Shown here: positions 42,495 through 51,829 of the stretch, in pieces
How positions within the stretch are numbered: the stretch's first letter is position 1
How the letters are laid out: the number at the start of each line of letters is the position of its first letter
Assembly (NCBI GenBank): GCA_002162955.1
Contig: MABD01000037.1
Location: 348,031 to 412,030 of the forward strand
Reading direction: 5' to 3'
Origin: Gammaproteobacteria bacterium 45_16_T64
GTDB taxonomy: Bacteria; Pseudomonadota; Gammaproteobacteria; Pseudomonadales; Ketobacteraceae
Length of the DNA: 64,000 bases
Translations under genes and position numbers: made by a program
Notes under the pieces: generated by a model
Database searches by the model: none
The model's input: only the letters and a program-made list of their open reading frames with translations
Told to the model about the DNA's origin: nothing

Positions 42495-42690
42495 ATGAAA
42501 CGAACACATAGTGTACAGAAAAAGGATGACCAATCTGCACAGGTTTTGTGCAGTAACGATCAACAAACACAACAGCACCAACGGATCACATTACAACCGC
42601 GTATTACCTGCACATCGCCGCCGGCGTTGCCCTGTTGGCGTATCTATCGCATAGCGGTAGAGATGACGTGCCAAGAGGTAACCTCCCATG
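42495..42690 (+). pseudogene. Frameshifted small gene, probable single-TM protein
   Basis: An ATG at 42495 opens MKRTHSVQKKDDQSAQVLCS. After about 42557 a different frame becomes protein-like: TTAPTDHITTAYYLHIAAGV followed by ALLAYLSHSGRDDVPRGNLP, a transmembrane helix with a polar tail, and its TGA overlaps the ATG of the next gene as ATGA (42688-42691). The second frame has a stop at 42554 and no start codon, so the two parts join only if a frameshift occurs, by mutation or programmed slippage. The first frame itself stays open to 42695 with less protein-like content. Confidence 0.4.
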
Positions 42691-42954
42691 ACTGATCCTA
42701 AGCCAACCCCTATTCCAACACTGCTCACCGCTGCCGACTTTACGGGGTCAGCGCTAACCCATAGTGAGGTGATAACCGCCATTCAGCAACGCTTGGATAA
42801 ATTGTATTCATTAACCCAGGTAACAAGTCAGGCGGAATTAGGCGGCCATGGCCATGTGGTTCGGTGCCATTTATCGATTGTGTCTAACTCGTTGGTGGGT
42901 GAGTTACAGATATTGATGGATGAGCTGGGGGATTTATTAGCAGTGCATTGCTAG
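42688..42954 (+). CDS. Small protein, unknown (DUF6124/DUF3077-like layout)
   Basis: 88 residues. A Pro/Thr-rich start (MTDPKPTPIPTLLTAADFTG) is followed by helices (EVITAIQQRLDKLYSLTQV, HLSIVSNSLVGELQILMDELGDLL). The plan, a short Pro-rich N-terminus and a helical hairpin after a coupled small frame, is like the small pseudomonad proteins formerly called DUF3077, but I cannot confirm membership. A strong terminator follows at 42967-42990. Confidence 0.6.
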   Translation: MTDPKPTPIPTLLTAADFTGSALTHSEVITAIQQRLDKLYSLTQVTSQAELGGHGHVVRCHLSIVSNSLVGELQILMDELGDLLAVHC

Positions 42955-42966
42955 TACGTTCATTAA

Positions 42967-42990
42967 AAAAGGGGCATTGCTGCCCCTTTT
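42967..42990. terminator. Bidirectional intrinsic terminator
   Basis: AAAAGGGGCA / TGCCCCTTTT arms (10 bases each) with loop TTGC; A-run on one side and T-run on the other, between convergent gene ends. Confidence 0.9.
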
Positions 42991-43009
42991 CTTCATGCTT
43001 ATTGATTAT

Positions 43010-43981
43010 CTACTGAACGGTATATTGCACAACGTTCGACACCTGCTGATAAGCGCCACTGATAAATTGACGTAAGTACACTTGAATCGTACTGCCAGGG
43101 GTGTTGCTGAAATAGGTGTAGCTTAGTTCATTGGCTGCATTACGCTGTAAAACCACGCTACCATCTTTGATCACAACCCAGCCAACGCTATCTCCTAAGT
43201 TACCAGTGCGTGTCAGCTCGTAATTCGCCCCTAAGGTTAGTCCGTAGGCATAACTAGACGGTACATCATATTCCACGATGTTAGAGACCACTTGATAGCT
43301 TCCATCAATAAACATCTTTAACCATACGCGAAATGAAGAACCTGGGGTGTTGCTAAAGTAAGTGTATTCAAGTTCATTAGCTGCGTTACGCTCTAGTACA
43401 ATATTGCTGTCTTTTTCGATTACCCATTGCACACTATCACCCAGTTGCCCATTCCTTGTAAGACCAAAAAGTCCATCCACCGTTAAGGTAAACGCATTTT
43501 GACCCACTTCGTATTCGATGGTGTTGGATACCACTTTATATTCCCCATCGATAAATTGTTGTAGCCATACTCTAAAGCTACTGCCTTCGGTATTGCTAAA
43601 GTAGGTATAGTCGAGCTCGTTGGCAGCGTTTCGCTGTAAGACAACAGTATCGTCTTTCTCGATAACCCATTGCACACTGTCACCTATTGAACCGCTGCGC
43701 TCAAGTAAATAGTCCTCGCCTAAGCCCAACTCATACAAGTCGGTTATGCCAGGGGTGTACTCAACAATATTAGATATACGTTGGTAACTGCCATCAATAA
43801 ACTTTTGCAGCCAAATACGGTAATCACTACCCTGTGTATTGCTAAAATAAGAGTACTCAAGCTCACTGGCGGCATTACGCTGTAACACAACATTGCCGTC
43901 TTTTTCAACAATCCAGTTAACGCTTTCACCCAAGGCACCGTCACGCTGCACCATAAACTCTGGGCTTAGTGTTAGGTGGTG
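43010..43981 (-). repeat. Four in-frame tandem repeats of about 240 bp
   Basis: The four 80-residue units of the GEVED protein are similar at the DNA level too, for example the recurrent ttggcagc/gctgcgttacgctg and cta aagtaggtat wording. Units 2 and 3 are most alike. Repeat number may vary between strains by recombination. Confidence 0.6.
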
Positions 43982-44497
43982 AGTGATTGGTGCTGCCGCG
44001 TCTTCAATAGAGACAGGTATATCTTCAGTTTCACCGTAGGTGTAATTACCGCAAGAGCCAGCATAACTGCCGTACTTCATGGTAATACGCAGTGTGGTAT
44101 CGATACCGGCGGACGCTTCCGGTACCACAACATTCACCACGTGCTGTGCATTGCCACTGTGTTCAAAGAGTAATTCTGACGGGTCGAAAATTCCGTCGTT
44201 GTTGCTATCTAACCAGCCTCGCCAATTTTCCGTATAAATGCCACTGCCAAATCCTGGCGTGATAGTGATGGTATTATCACCGGTTTGCATGGTGGCTACC
44301 GGTGAGGTGTGTTCGATATAGCCATTGTTATCACCGGACGCATAGGTGGTCCCATTAACGTCTATGGATTCGACCCATTCGAAATTAGTGTTGTTGCCTT
44401 GTGATGCGCAATAGCCGTTATCGGCTAAGACGTGTTGTGATAATGGCAGTAAAAGAAGTGAAGGTAAGACGAGTGTTTTTATCAGTATTTTTTTCAT
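43010..44497 (-). CDS. Exported GEVED-domain protein with four tandem repeats
   Basis: 495 residues, signal peptide ending HVLADNG. Residues 27-170 fit the GEVED domain: WRGWLDSNNDGIFDPSE, VPEASAGIDTTLRI and CGNYTYGETEDIPVSI (the G-E-x-E-D motif). Residues 173-495 are four units of about 80 residues, each with GDSVxWVIEKD, VVLQRNAANELxYTYFSNT, and a W/Y-L-x-x-FIDGxYxxVSN motif ending in an 'xYxV' strand: Ig-like or beta-sandwich repeats, unrecognised. Likely an extracellular or cell-surface adhesive or binding protein. Confidence 0.8.
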   Translation of the reverse strand: MKKILIKTLVLPSLLLLPLSQHVLADNGYCASQGNNTNFEWVESIDVNGTTYASGDNNGYIEHTSPVATMQTGDNTITITPGFGSGIYTENWRGWLDSNNDGIFDPSELLFEHSGNAQHVVNVVVPEASAGIDTTLRITMKYGSYAGSCGNYTYGETEDIPVSIEDAAAPITHHLTLSPEFMVQRDGALGESVNWIVEKDGNVVLQRNAASELEYSYFSNTQGSDYRIWLQKFIDGSYQRISNIVEYTPGITDLYELGLGEDYLLERSGSIGDSVQWVIEKDDTVVLQRNAANELDYTYFSNTEGSSFRVWLQQFIDGEYKVVSNTIEYEVGQNAFTLTVDGLFGLTRNGQLGDSVQWVIEKDSNIVLERNAANELEYTYFSNTPGSSFRVWLKMFIDGSYQVVSNIVEYDVPSSYAYGLTLGANYELTRTGNLGDSVGWVVIKDGSVVLQRNAANELSYTYFSNTPGSTIQVYLRQFISGAYQQVSNVVQYTVQ

Positions 44498-44608
44498 ATT
44501 GTTTCCCTTATGAAAATTTCCTTTTTTTGATCAATCACGCCGTTTGATGATGTTTTATTCGACGCCTGATAAGGGTAACAATGACAAGAATAATTTACTG
44601 TGCGCTTC

Positions 44609-45790
44609 CTAACTTTCCCGTGTTATTTCATACGTGATGCCTTTATACGTTCCATTTTTACCGCGCTGCGAACTAAAATATAATCGCGAATAATCCGGAG
44701 AAAATGCAGGCCCAGTAATTTCGGATGCGGATTGACCAACCACTTGCAGTAGCGGAGTCACTGCGTTATTGGCGAGCGTTACAATTTGCATATCACCGCC
44801 GTCTTCAGCAACGATCAATTCACCTTTGGCATTCAGCGCTACATTGTCAACGCCGGTTAATATGGGGTTACTGTGTGTGCTGGCATCGTAGACGATCGTT
44901 AACTGTTGAGTATTGGTATCATACGCCCATATGCGGTTATCACCTTTGGTGGCGAATGACACAATACCACTTCCATAGACAATGCCTTCACCGCCATTAA
45001 AACGAGCCGCTGTACTCACTTGGTAGCGAGCAGGTTCTCGTATTGCCCAAGGGTCTGGGACGGGTAACCAACTGACTGTTGACGATGACCGATTCATTAT
45101 CGCCACTGCTAATGTGCCGGATGACAAATCTAATTTACCACCGCTCGATATGTGTTTTGGGGTAAACCGGTAAAGACAACTGTCTGGCCTGTCTTCTGTC
45201 ATATAAAGTTGGTGGTGTTTCGTATCCACTGCGACCGCTTCATGGGCAAAGGTGCCTAATGCAGGTCGCACTATGGCGGGTGCTTTTCCAAAGGGGTCGC
45301 ACTCCCACACTTGGCCTTTTTCATATTCTTCACAGGATAACCAGGTGTTCCATGGGGTCGCACCACCAGCGCAATTGGATGTTGTGCCTCGCAGAATTGA
45401 ATAGGCATCAACAATGTCACCCGAGGCGTTAAAACGAATCGCCCCTACTCCGCCCGTACGTTTGGGCCTATAGGCTTCTGAGTTAGAAACGTACACCCAG
45501 CCGCCGTCTTCGGTAGCATAGGTTGCACCACCATCAGGGTCTTTATGCCATACGTAATCCGACTGTGGCGTTACTTGAGATCCGGTAATTGCAATAATGC
45601 GAGACCTGTAACCTGCTGGTAACCGAACCCCGTTAGCATCGGGTGGTAATAAAGCGCTTAGATTAGGCGCGTCATTACCTGCGCCTGTACCGATGCTGGA
45701 CCTGGGGAGCACCAGGGCACCCAGCAATGATAATACTGAGGTGCGTAGAAAGGATCGTCGTGTGGGTGTCATTCTATGATTATCGCTCAA
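44609..45790 (-). CDS. PhoX-family (DUF839) Tat-exported protein
   Basis: 393 residues. RRSFLRTSVLSLLGALVLP is a twin-arginine signal. SNCAGGATPWNTWLSCEEY is the hallmark Cys-pair and Glu region of PhoX-type alkaline phosphatases, which use Fe and Ca. FAHEAVAVD, MTEDRPDS and IVAEDGGD supply further acidic residues of a beta-propeller. At 393 residues it is shorter than typical PhoX (600-700), belonging to the short branch whose activity is unproven. Probably periplasmic, forming a pair with the zinc-ribbon protein gene 19 bases upstream. Confidence 0.82.
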   Translation of the reverse strand: MSDNHRMTPTRRSFLRTSVLSLLGALVLPRSSIGTGAGNDAPNLSALLPPDANGVRLPAGYRSRIIAITGSQVTPQSDYVWHKDPDGGATYATEDGGWVYVSNSEAYRPKRTGGVGAIRFNASGDIVDAYSILRGTTSNCAGGATPWNTWLSCEEYEKGQVWECDPFGKAPAIVRPALGTFAHEAVAVDTKHHQLYMTEDRPDSCLYRFTPKHISSGGKLDLSSGTLAVAIMNRSSSTVSWLPVPDPWAIREPARYQVSTAARFNGGEGIVYGSGIVSFATKGDNRIWAYDTNTQQLTIVYDASTHSNPILTGVDNVALNAKGELIVAEDGGDMQIVTLANNAVTPLLQVVGQSASEITGPAFSPDYSRLYFSSQRGKNGTYKGITYEITRES

Positions 45791-45808
45791 CGTAAGGTAA
45801 TCGCCACC

Positions 45809-46183
45809 TTACACGTCCTCATAGCCACAGAACAAGCAGCGATTAAAATCCCTGCATATTTTTGCATCACACTCTGGGCAATCTTTAGCCGGTGGCAATG
45901 CGGCTCGCGCGTTCAACTTTCCGTCTTCTTTGCCATCACGCAAATCCACCTCACTGATTTTTTTGGCGATATCATCTTCGGTAATGCCGGTTTTCTCGAT
46001 AAGTAATTCCATTAACGCGACGTTGGTTAATAGCAACTTGTTCATCCGCTGATTAAGCTCCACGGTGACTTCTCTTGCTGCAGCCGTGGCATTCATTTTA
46101 GAACTTGTACTGATACCGTCGACACGATCTTGAATATGTCTTATCCGTCGGTCCTGCATAAGGTCTTGCAATAAATCGATCAT
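45809..46183 (-). CDS. Small helical protein with C-terminal zinc ribbon
   Basis: 124 residues. An N-terminal coiled-coil stretch (LLQDLMQDRRIRHIQDRVDG ... VELNQRMNKLLLTNVALMELLIEKTG) is followed by an acidic linker and a C-terminal four-Cys ribbon CPECDAKIC-x5-CLFCG. Likely cytoplasmic. No family recognised. Located between the PhoX-like gene and the AraC-type regulator on the same strand. Confidence 0.65.
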   Translation of the reverse strand: MIDLLQDLMQDRRIRHIQDRVDGISTSSKMNATAAAREVTVELNQRMNKLLLTNVALMELLIEKTGITEDDIAKKISEVDLRDGKEDGKLNARAALPPAKDCPECDAKICRDFNRCLFCGYEDV

Positions 46184-46215
46184 AAACCCTCTCTCTTATT
46201 GTTATTCATTGGTTT

Positions 46216-47358
46216 CTACCATACCTTCTGCCCGGTGCTCTGGCTACCGCCAGCGTCACCCTTAGGCGGCGTTTGACGCCTATAAACTGTAGGAGACAGA
46301 CCACTCACACGCTTAAAGGTTCGGCTAAAAACCTTTTGACTCGAAAACCCAAGCCTATCGGCAATCTGCTGGGTCCCTAAATCAGTATTTATCAAAAAGT
46401 GGCTCGCGCTTTGCTGGATAAGTGCGTCGACGATACTTTGAAAGCTGCAACCCTCCTTCAGCAATTTTCGGGTAAGCGTTCGGGTCGTTATATGTAGATC
46501 ATCGGCTACCTCTTGTTTCGATACCGCTGCAATTCTAAAAATATTCTTCTGACAGTAGGCTTCTGTTTTCGCAAGCCAAGGCTTGCTTTTCAATTGACTC
46601 TGGTCTTGCAGCTTGAGTTGCTCAATAAGCAAATTCGCAGTATGCACATCACTTTGTTTCATGGGCCGTTGATAATCAGCCTCGTTAAATTTGACGGTCA
46701 TCTGATTTTTGTCATTGCCAAACACCACTGGGCAAGAGAAATGCGTTTGATAATCTTCAAGCTTACTTGAACACTGATGGCTGAAGCTCACTTCCTCTAT
46801 CGGGATCGCCGTTTGGCACTGTTCAAGAAAACTTTTTAGCACACACATGGAGACTTCAATTAGAACATTTTCGCCCCACCTCAATGCCACGTTGGGTTTC
46901 AAGTTTATCGTCATCTGGTTTTTTTCGAGGTGGGTGTCAATGACAACGGCAGGCATAACCAGGTGAATGTATTGCTTACCCAGTACAATGGCCTCTCCGA
47001 TGCTCGCAGAGGCTAAAATGGCTAAACCTAGGATGCCGTGGATGGCGATATTAAATCGTTTACCAATAAACAAACTCAACGGATAGTCGTACTGATAACG
47101 TTCTGCTGATATCTGCAGTACCTTTTCGAATTGCAGCCCCGTTATTTTGGCATCAACTCCTATTACATCCGCATTGCTAATGCCGGCCAACAGCAGCACG
47201 CTGTCGAACTCAGCCGACGAGAGATAGCCTTCTAGTGGACTGATATAGCTGACGGGAAACAGCATATCACCAAGGCGTTTACCATCTGAAACAAGGCTAT
47301 TGATTGGAGACCTCCGATTATGATGGGTAGCGTTATTGTTAACAGACACAAACTCCAT
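46216..47358 (-). CDS. AraC family transcriptional regulator
   Basis: 380 residues from the ATG at 47356-47358; a TTG five codons upstream is less likely. The N-terminal 200 residues belong to the Arabinose_bd/OruR-like sensor type (LLAGISNADVIGVDAKI ... SLFIGKRFNIAIHGILGLAILAS). The C-terminus is the AraC double helix-turn-helix (KQEVADDLHITTRTLTRKLLKEG ... IADRLGFSSQKVFSRTFKRVSGLSPTVYRR). It is divergent from the carotenoid-oxygenase gene and is the probable regulator of it. Confidence 0.9.
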   Translation of the reverse strand: MEFVSVNNNATHHNRRSPINSLVSDGKRLGDMLFPVSYISPLEGYLSSAEFDSVLLLAGISNADVIGVDAKITGLQFEKVLQISAERYQYDYPLSLFIGKRFNIAIHGILGLAILASASIGEAIVLGKQYIHLVMPAVVIDTHLEKNQMTINLKPNVALRWGENVLIEVSMCVLKSFLEQCQTAIPIEEVSFSHQCSSKLEDYQTHFSCPVVFGNDKNQMTVKFNEADYQRPMKQSDVHTANLLIEQLKLQDQSQLKSKPWLAKTEAYCQKNIFRIAAVSKQEVADDLHITTRTLTRKLLKEGCSFQSIVDALIQQSASHFLINTDLGTQQIADRLGFSSQKVFSRTFKRVSGLSPTVYRRQTPPKGDAGGSQSTGQKVW

Positions 47359-47514
47359 ACTAGCTTGTCTCAAATTGCGGTCAAGCAGTCTTTATTAGAG
47401 GTTCGTATTCAGCCGGTTAGTTCATACACTTTTAGCTCAGGCAAACACACTCACACTAGGTACATTGTTTGGGGCCCTGTTTTTCCTTGACCCTATTCTT
47501 ACATGGAGAGCTAT

Positions 47515-49062
47515 ATGAACAGCATCACTCATCATAACCAGACACTAGAGCAATCAGAGGAATTTGAAAGCGCCAAAAAAGTCCCTAGCCACAAACACTG
47601 GCGCGGTTTGACACAAGACATCGACCGTGAGCACAGCTTTGAACCGCTGACAATAGAAGGAAAACTGCCCAACGACATTAACGGTACCCTGTATCAGAAT
47701 GGCACCGGCTTATTCGCGTCTCATGACACCAAATACGGTCATATATTTGATGCAGATGGCTTAGTACGCGGCATTAGGATTCAAAACGGCAAGGCCTACG
47801 GTGCCGCTAAACTTGTACAAAGTGAAGGCCTACAAGCCGAAAACAACGCAGGTCGTATGTTGTTTAGCGGTATCGGTACGGATCTACAAGGTTGGAGGGC
47901 GAAGTTACGGCGGCTGAATTTAGTCCGTCAGCGTAAGGTTCCCCTTAAGAACACTGCCAACACTAGCGTATTAATGTGGCAAGAACGTTTATTCGCACTA
48001 ATGGAAGCATCCCTGCCTACTGAGTTAGACCCCAACACATTAGACACCATCGGCGAAAGCACATTAAACAATGCCGTGTTGGGCGCATTTTCGGCGCACC
48101 CGCACTGGGTTAGCGAACGGGCTTGTGGCTATAGCTTCGGCATCAATCCTTCGGGCCAGAACACCTTTTTAGACATTTACGAGTTACCTAAAACTGGTCA
48201 ATGTAAGAATATTGCCAGGGCAAAACTGAGCTGGCGCCCGTTTGGCTATGTTCACGATTTTATCGCTACACCCAAACACCTCATTTTCTTCATTCCTCCA
48301 ATGCATTTACCGACAAAGAACCTGCTAAAATTTATGACCGGTTCAGCACTATACCCCCTTATGGATTGGAAAGCTGAATTGGGCACAGAAGTTATTATCG
48401 TGCCCATTGATCATCCAGAAAAAGTCACCCGTTTTATCACCGAACCTTTCTTCCCTATCCACTTTGCCAATGCTTATGAGCAAGGTGATGAGATCATTGT
48501 TGATTACACCCACTCACCAGACACATTTTTGTATGATCAACTTGGGTCATTACATTTGGGGTTTTCTGACAAGTACTATCGCGGAAAATTTGAGAACAGG
48601 AAAAAAGATACCGGGGTGTTAAGACGTGCGCGTATCGACATTAATAGCACCGCGATTGATTTCGACGTTGTGTGGCCAGAATACTGTGAATTTCCGAAAA
48701 TAAACCCCAGCCTACAAGGCAGCAAGAACACCTTTGTTTATATGGTGCAATCGCCCAGTGACGCGCCAATCCGCGCCCCCATTTTCACACAAATTGTCAA
48801 GCTCAACCTTGAAACTGGGCAATCTTCCACGTTGCAGCTTGATGATGAACAGATACCTTCGGAAGCCCTCTTTATCCGTAAACAGAATGCAAAGGAAGAA
48901 GATGCAGGGTATTTATTATCAATGGTTTATGATGGCCACCAACACAAGAGTTATTTGGCTATAATAGATGCTCAAGATATTGAAGCCGGTCCAGTGGCTA
49001 AGTTGCATTTAGACCAAGCATTGCCGCTTTCATTTCACGGCATGTGGTGCCCCAGTAAGTAA
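47515..49062 (+). CDS. Carotenoid oxygenase family protein (RPE65/lignostilbene dioxygenase-like)
   Basis: 515 residues from the ATG at 47515, which has GGAGAG five bases before it. The four iron-binding His of the seven-bladed propeller are visible in SAHPHWV, YVHDF, PIHFANAYE and SFHGMW, and the N-terminal GTLYQNGTGLF and FDADGLV segments are family signatures. Members cleave C=C bonds of carotenoids or stilbenes with Fe2+ and O2. Substrate unknown; no carotenoid genes are near. Divergent from the AraC-type gene. Confidence 0.88.
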   Translation: MNSITHHNQTLEQSEEFESAKKVPSHKHWRGLTQDIDREHSFEPLTIEGKLPNDINGTLYQNGTGLFASHDTKYGHIFDADGLVRGIRIQNGKAYGAAKLVQSEGLQAENNAGRMLFSGIGTDLQGWRAKLRRLNLVRQRKVPLKNTANTSVLMWQERLFALMEASLPTELDPNTLDTIGESTLNNAVLGAFSAHPHWVSERACGYSFGINPSGQNTFLDIYELPKTGQCKNIARAKLSWRPFGYVHDFIATPKHLIFFIPPMHLPTKNLLKFMTGSALYPLMDWKAELGTEVIIVPIDHPEKVTRFITEPFFPIHFANAYEQGDEIIVDYTHSPDTFLYDQLGSLHLGFSDKYYRGKFENRKKDTGVLRRARIDINSTAIDFDVVWPEYCEFPKINPSLQGSKNTFVYMVQSPSDAPIRAPIFTQIVKLNLETGQSSTLQLDDEQIPSEALFIRKQNAKEEDAGYLLSMVYDGHQHKSYLAIIDAQDIEAGPVAKLHLDQALPLSFHGMWCPSK

Positions 49063-49074
49063 GCTACAGTATTC

Positions 49075-49111
49075 AACACTGATACCATCAAAGTAGATAG
49101 GTATCAGTGTT
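49075..49111. terminator. Stem-loop after carotenoid-oxygenase gene
   Basis: Arms AACACTGATACC (49075-49086) and GGTATCAGTGTT (49100-49111) with a 13-base loop, just after the stop. Acts as a likely terminator although the T-run is absent. Confidence 0.6.
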
Positions 49112-49176
49112 AGATGCACAGTCACACGTGTTTTATAAGTACGTTCAGCTCCCACATGACTCATAGAGATTAAAAA

Positions 49177-49650
49177 TTGAATAAAAACGACAGCCCAAAT
49201 TGCCAATGTATGTGTGGGGCATCCCGACTTACACTTACCCAAACGCCAACAGCGAGGTTCTTTTGTCATTGTGAAATATGCCAAGAGGTTTACGGAAAAC
49301 CCTACTCCGACGCCACGGTGGTTAATGCATCTACCGTTACTATTAGCCCAGATTCCCCAATCATCTATGAAAATTATTGGTCGGGTCTCCAACGAGGGAT
49401 ATGTTCAGAATGCCAACAGCCTGTCGTAGGATTGCTTGCCATCGCCCCCTTTATTAGAGCCGCGTTTATTCCGACGATAGTGCTAGGCGAGCGCTTTACC
49501 GCTCCCAAAGCAAGCGCTCATATTTTCTATCACCGCCACCTACGCCCTGTAGTCGATGATATTCCTAAAATTAACGGTTTTTTGAAAAGTGAGCTGCGAG
49601 CAGCCTCTATCGCCTTATCCGGTGTGTATGGGAAAACACCCAATAAGTAA
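49177..49650 (+). CDS. GFA/CENP-V family zinc protein
   Basis: 157 residues starting at a TTG (49177-49179): the conserved Cys start only nine residues in, before any ATG, so the TTG is needed. Zinc ligands CQCMCGA, FCHCEICQ and GICSECQQP are the GFA pattern (glutathione-dependent formaldehyde-activating enzyme superfamily). The family binds zinc; activity on formaldehyde is doubtful for most members. Confidence 0.82.
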   Translation: MNKNDSPNCQCMCGASRLTLTQTPTARFFCHCEICQEVYGKPYSDATVVNASTVTISPDSPIIYENYWSGLQRGICSECQQPVVGLLAIAPFIRAAFIPTIVLGERFTAPKASAHIFYHRHLRPVVDDIPKINGFLKSELRAASIALSGVYGKTPNK

Positions 49651-49831
49651 GTAAACAATCATCACGCTACACTGAACCGACACCAAGCCCCCATAACTGC
49701 GCCATTCATTTCATATCCATATTATCGATATATTATAGTTATTTATCCCATTTTACCGATTAGGAACATTGACTTATTATCTGTCCGCTCAACGACTAAC
49801 GTATTCATTGCATAACAGGAAGAGCAACACC

Positions 49832-50209
49832 ATGGCTTACGTCGTAACGGATAATTGTATTCAATGTAAATATACTGACTGCGTGGAAGTATGCCCTGTG
49901 GATTGCTTCCACGAGGGGCCAAACTTTTTAGTTATCAGTGAAGACTGTGTGGATTGTGATATGTGTGTTGCGGAGTGCCCCGCTAATGCAATATTCTACG
50001 AAGATGACGTGCCTGAAAAACAGGAGAGTTTTATAGCGTTAAATCTAGAGCTATCCCAGGAATGGCCCAACATTACTGAAATGAAGAAACCGCTAGTGTA
50101 CCCCAATATCTCGATCGGCGTCTGCTTAGCAGTAATGAACAAAATTCTCGCGGGTGAACTTTACCCGTGGAAAAAATACACCATCCTTTGCACGCTCACC
50201 CACACCTAA
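49832..50209 (+). CDS. fdxA: 7Fe ferredoxin FdxA with altered C-terminus
   Basis: 125 residues from the ATG at 49832, with AGGAAGAG upstream. [17 protein letters not shown] and [16 protein letters not shown] bind a 3Fe-4S and a 4Fe-4S cluster, as in FdxA of proteobacteria (about 107 residues). The match continues to [10 protein letters not shown], then the usual 'KKDPLPDADDWDG..' tail is absent: the frame continues through [20 protein letters not shown] and into the antisense of the nitroreductase gene, overlapping it by 84 bases. The tail may be an artefact of a rearrangement or frameshift. Confidence 0.88.
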   Translation: MAYVVTDNCIQCKYTDCVEVCPVDCFHEGPNFLVISEDCVDCDMCVAECPANAIFYEDDVPEKQESFIALNLELSQEWPNITEMKKPLVYPNISIGVCLAVMNKILAGELYPWKKYTILCTLTHT

Positions 50210-50968
50210 TACCATGGACACTTCAGCATCTTTAGGTAGGTTTAATAGCTTTTTAATCCGCTTTTCATCCATGCCTTCCATCGGGCAAGAATCAAAGTTA
50301 TGAGCTCTGAAGGCTAACATTAAGTTTTCAGCGGCTAATGCTGTGCTTTTAGCAGCCCACACGCGCATATCCGACTCGGAGAAAGGCCCACGATTAATGG
50401 GACGAGATAATCCTGTAACGGTCGCAAAGAGCTTTTTGGCATTACCGGCAATATTAAGTGGACCTTGCCAATAGGATACGGGTACACCACGTTTATAAAA
50501 CGTTTTCCAATGCTGAGGCATTTCTGCTTGTGGCCATTGCTCTATATTTAATTTCGCCACGTCAGGCCATGACTTGGTACGAGATACAATAACAATTAAT
50601 TCTGCTGCCGTTTTTGCTGCATGCTGACTCATGCACATTTCAACCAGTTGGGCCTTTTTCTCTGGTGCTTGCACCACGTAAAATTCCCATGGCTGTAAAT
50701 TACAAGAACTAGGGGCCAACATGGCTAAGTCTAAACAGTCATCGATGACTTCTCGCGGTACTTTTTTATCAGTAAACTTTCTGACAGAACGACGGCTTTC
50801 AACGACCTTCTTGAACTCTTCAAAATCCACATGCTCTGGGGCGGGCTCGTGGTAGCGCTCTTTCGCTTTGTAATCGTAACCATCAATGGTTTTCATACGA
50901 TTAAGAGAATCTTTTAGATCTCCGACAAAAGTACTTTCTTTCTCATGCTCTACGTTAAGATCATTCAT
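50126..50968 (-). CDS. Nitroreductase family protein
   Basis: 280 residues. After a 40-residue extension ([16 protein letters not shown]) comes the FMN-dependent fold: [37 protein letters not shown] and late [29 protein letters not shown]. Typical nitroreductases are 180-220 residues. They reduce nitro groups, quinones or enones with NAD(P)H. It converges on fdxA, which runs into its 3' end. Confidence 0.88.
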   Translation of the reverse strand: MNDLNVEHEKESTFVGDLKDSLNRMKTIDGYDYKAKERYHEPAPEHVDFEEFKKVVESRRSVRKFTDKKVPREVIDDCLDLAMLAPSSCNLQPWEFYVVQAPEKKAQLVEMCMSQHAAKTAAELIVIVSRTKSWPDVAKLNIEQWPQAEMPQHWKTFYKRGVPVSYWQGPLNIAGNAKKLFATVTGLSRPINRGPFSESDMRVWAAKSTALAAENLMLAFRAHNFDSCPMEGMDEKRIKKLLNLPKDAEVSMVLGVGERAKDGVFFPRVKFTRENFVHYC

Positions 50969-51089
50969 ATTTGTGCCGTCCCAGTCTGTTTGATAGCCAA
51001 ATGATAGTTTGAAACTTATCGAACCATTAGGCGTATGTCAAATAGACAGATCGGAAGATAATGTTTCATATATAGAACGACACGACAAC

Positions 51090-51650
51090 TTACTCAGCTT
51101 CCGCTCTACGTAGCTCCCCTTGTGTAAACGCAACATGACCAAGATAACCAAGGCCAACAATAAGACCAACAACACACCCAATATAACCGGCAATATAAGC
51201 AAAGCGCATCCGTAAGAAGGATACGGGGTCCAGTACCCCAGGGCGAACCCAATCGATATAATCGGACCAAGTAAAAATGTTCACATAACTATAACCAAAT
51301 AGAATACCGAGCAAACCAGACATTTCCAAAATGAGTACGATCAACATACAGGTCTTCATTAGCTCCCTAAACATAATGCGCGCGGGAATAAAAAAAAGGC
51401 CAAACGTACCGGGGATGGCTCCTAGCAATAACGCAATCCACCACCCACTAAGCACACCAACGAAACTGACGGCCAGCCTTGGTGATTCCCCAGCCCAATC
51501 GACAGAGTATTCAATAAACTTGAATCGGTGAAAGTAATCCGGTGAAAATGTATAAATAATCTGATCATGAATGATGCTATATATTGCGCCAACAATCACT
51601 GACTTCAGTAACATCAGACAATACACAACGAACTTTTTCTCAACTAACAT
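51090..51650 (-). CDS. Multi-pass membrane protein, unknown
   Basis: 186 residues from the ATG at 51648-51650 (upstream reading frame to 51770 is probably not translated). Four hydrophobic segments: FVVYCLMLLKSVIVGAIYSII, AVSFVGVLSGWWIALLLGAIPG, MLIVLILEMSGLLGILFGY and YIAGYIGCVVGLIVGLGYL. The loop HDQIIYTFSPDYFHRFKFIEY is a recognisable conserved patch in bacterial membrane proteins of unknown function. Confidence 0.7.
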   Translation of the reverse strand: MLVEKKFVVYCLMLLKSVIVGAIYSIIHDQIIYTFSPDYFHRFKFIEYSVDWAGESPRLAVSFVGVLSGWWIALLLGAIPGTFGLFFIPARIMFRELMKTCMLIVLILEMSGLLGILFGYSYVNIFTWSDYIDWVRPGVLDPVSFLRMRFAYIAGYIGCVVGLIVGLGYLGHVAFTQGELRRAEAE

Positions 51651-51829
51651 GCATACGTTCCCAACTGTACCCAGGTTCTTCCTAGGGTGGCAATCATACG
51701 CATTACTCTGAGTAACAAAAGTGACTATTTTAAGATTCGTAAAGCACGAATGTTCTATAATGTGTTGCATTTATCACAATTAATCCCTATCGAAAGGCAT
51801 GACCGGCAAGTTAGGAAAAAATGTTTTTG

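Noticed and set aside
42260-42511. 83-codon frame in the GC-rich block as a real gene
   Set aside because: No ribosome site and no recognisable family; kept only as a note in the spacer entry.
43010-43981. CRISPR-like array
   Set aside because: Repeats are 240 bp, in frame and protein-coding, without spacers.
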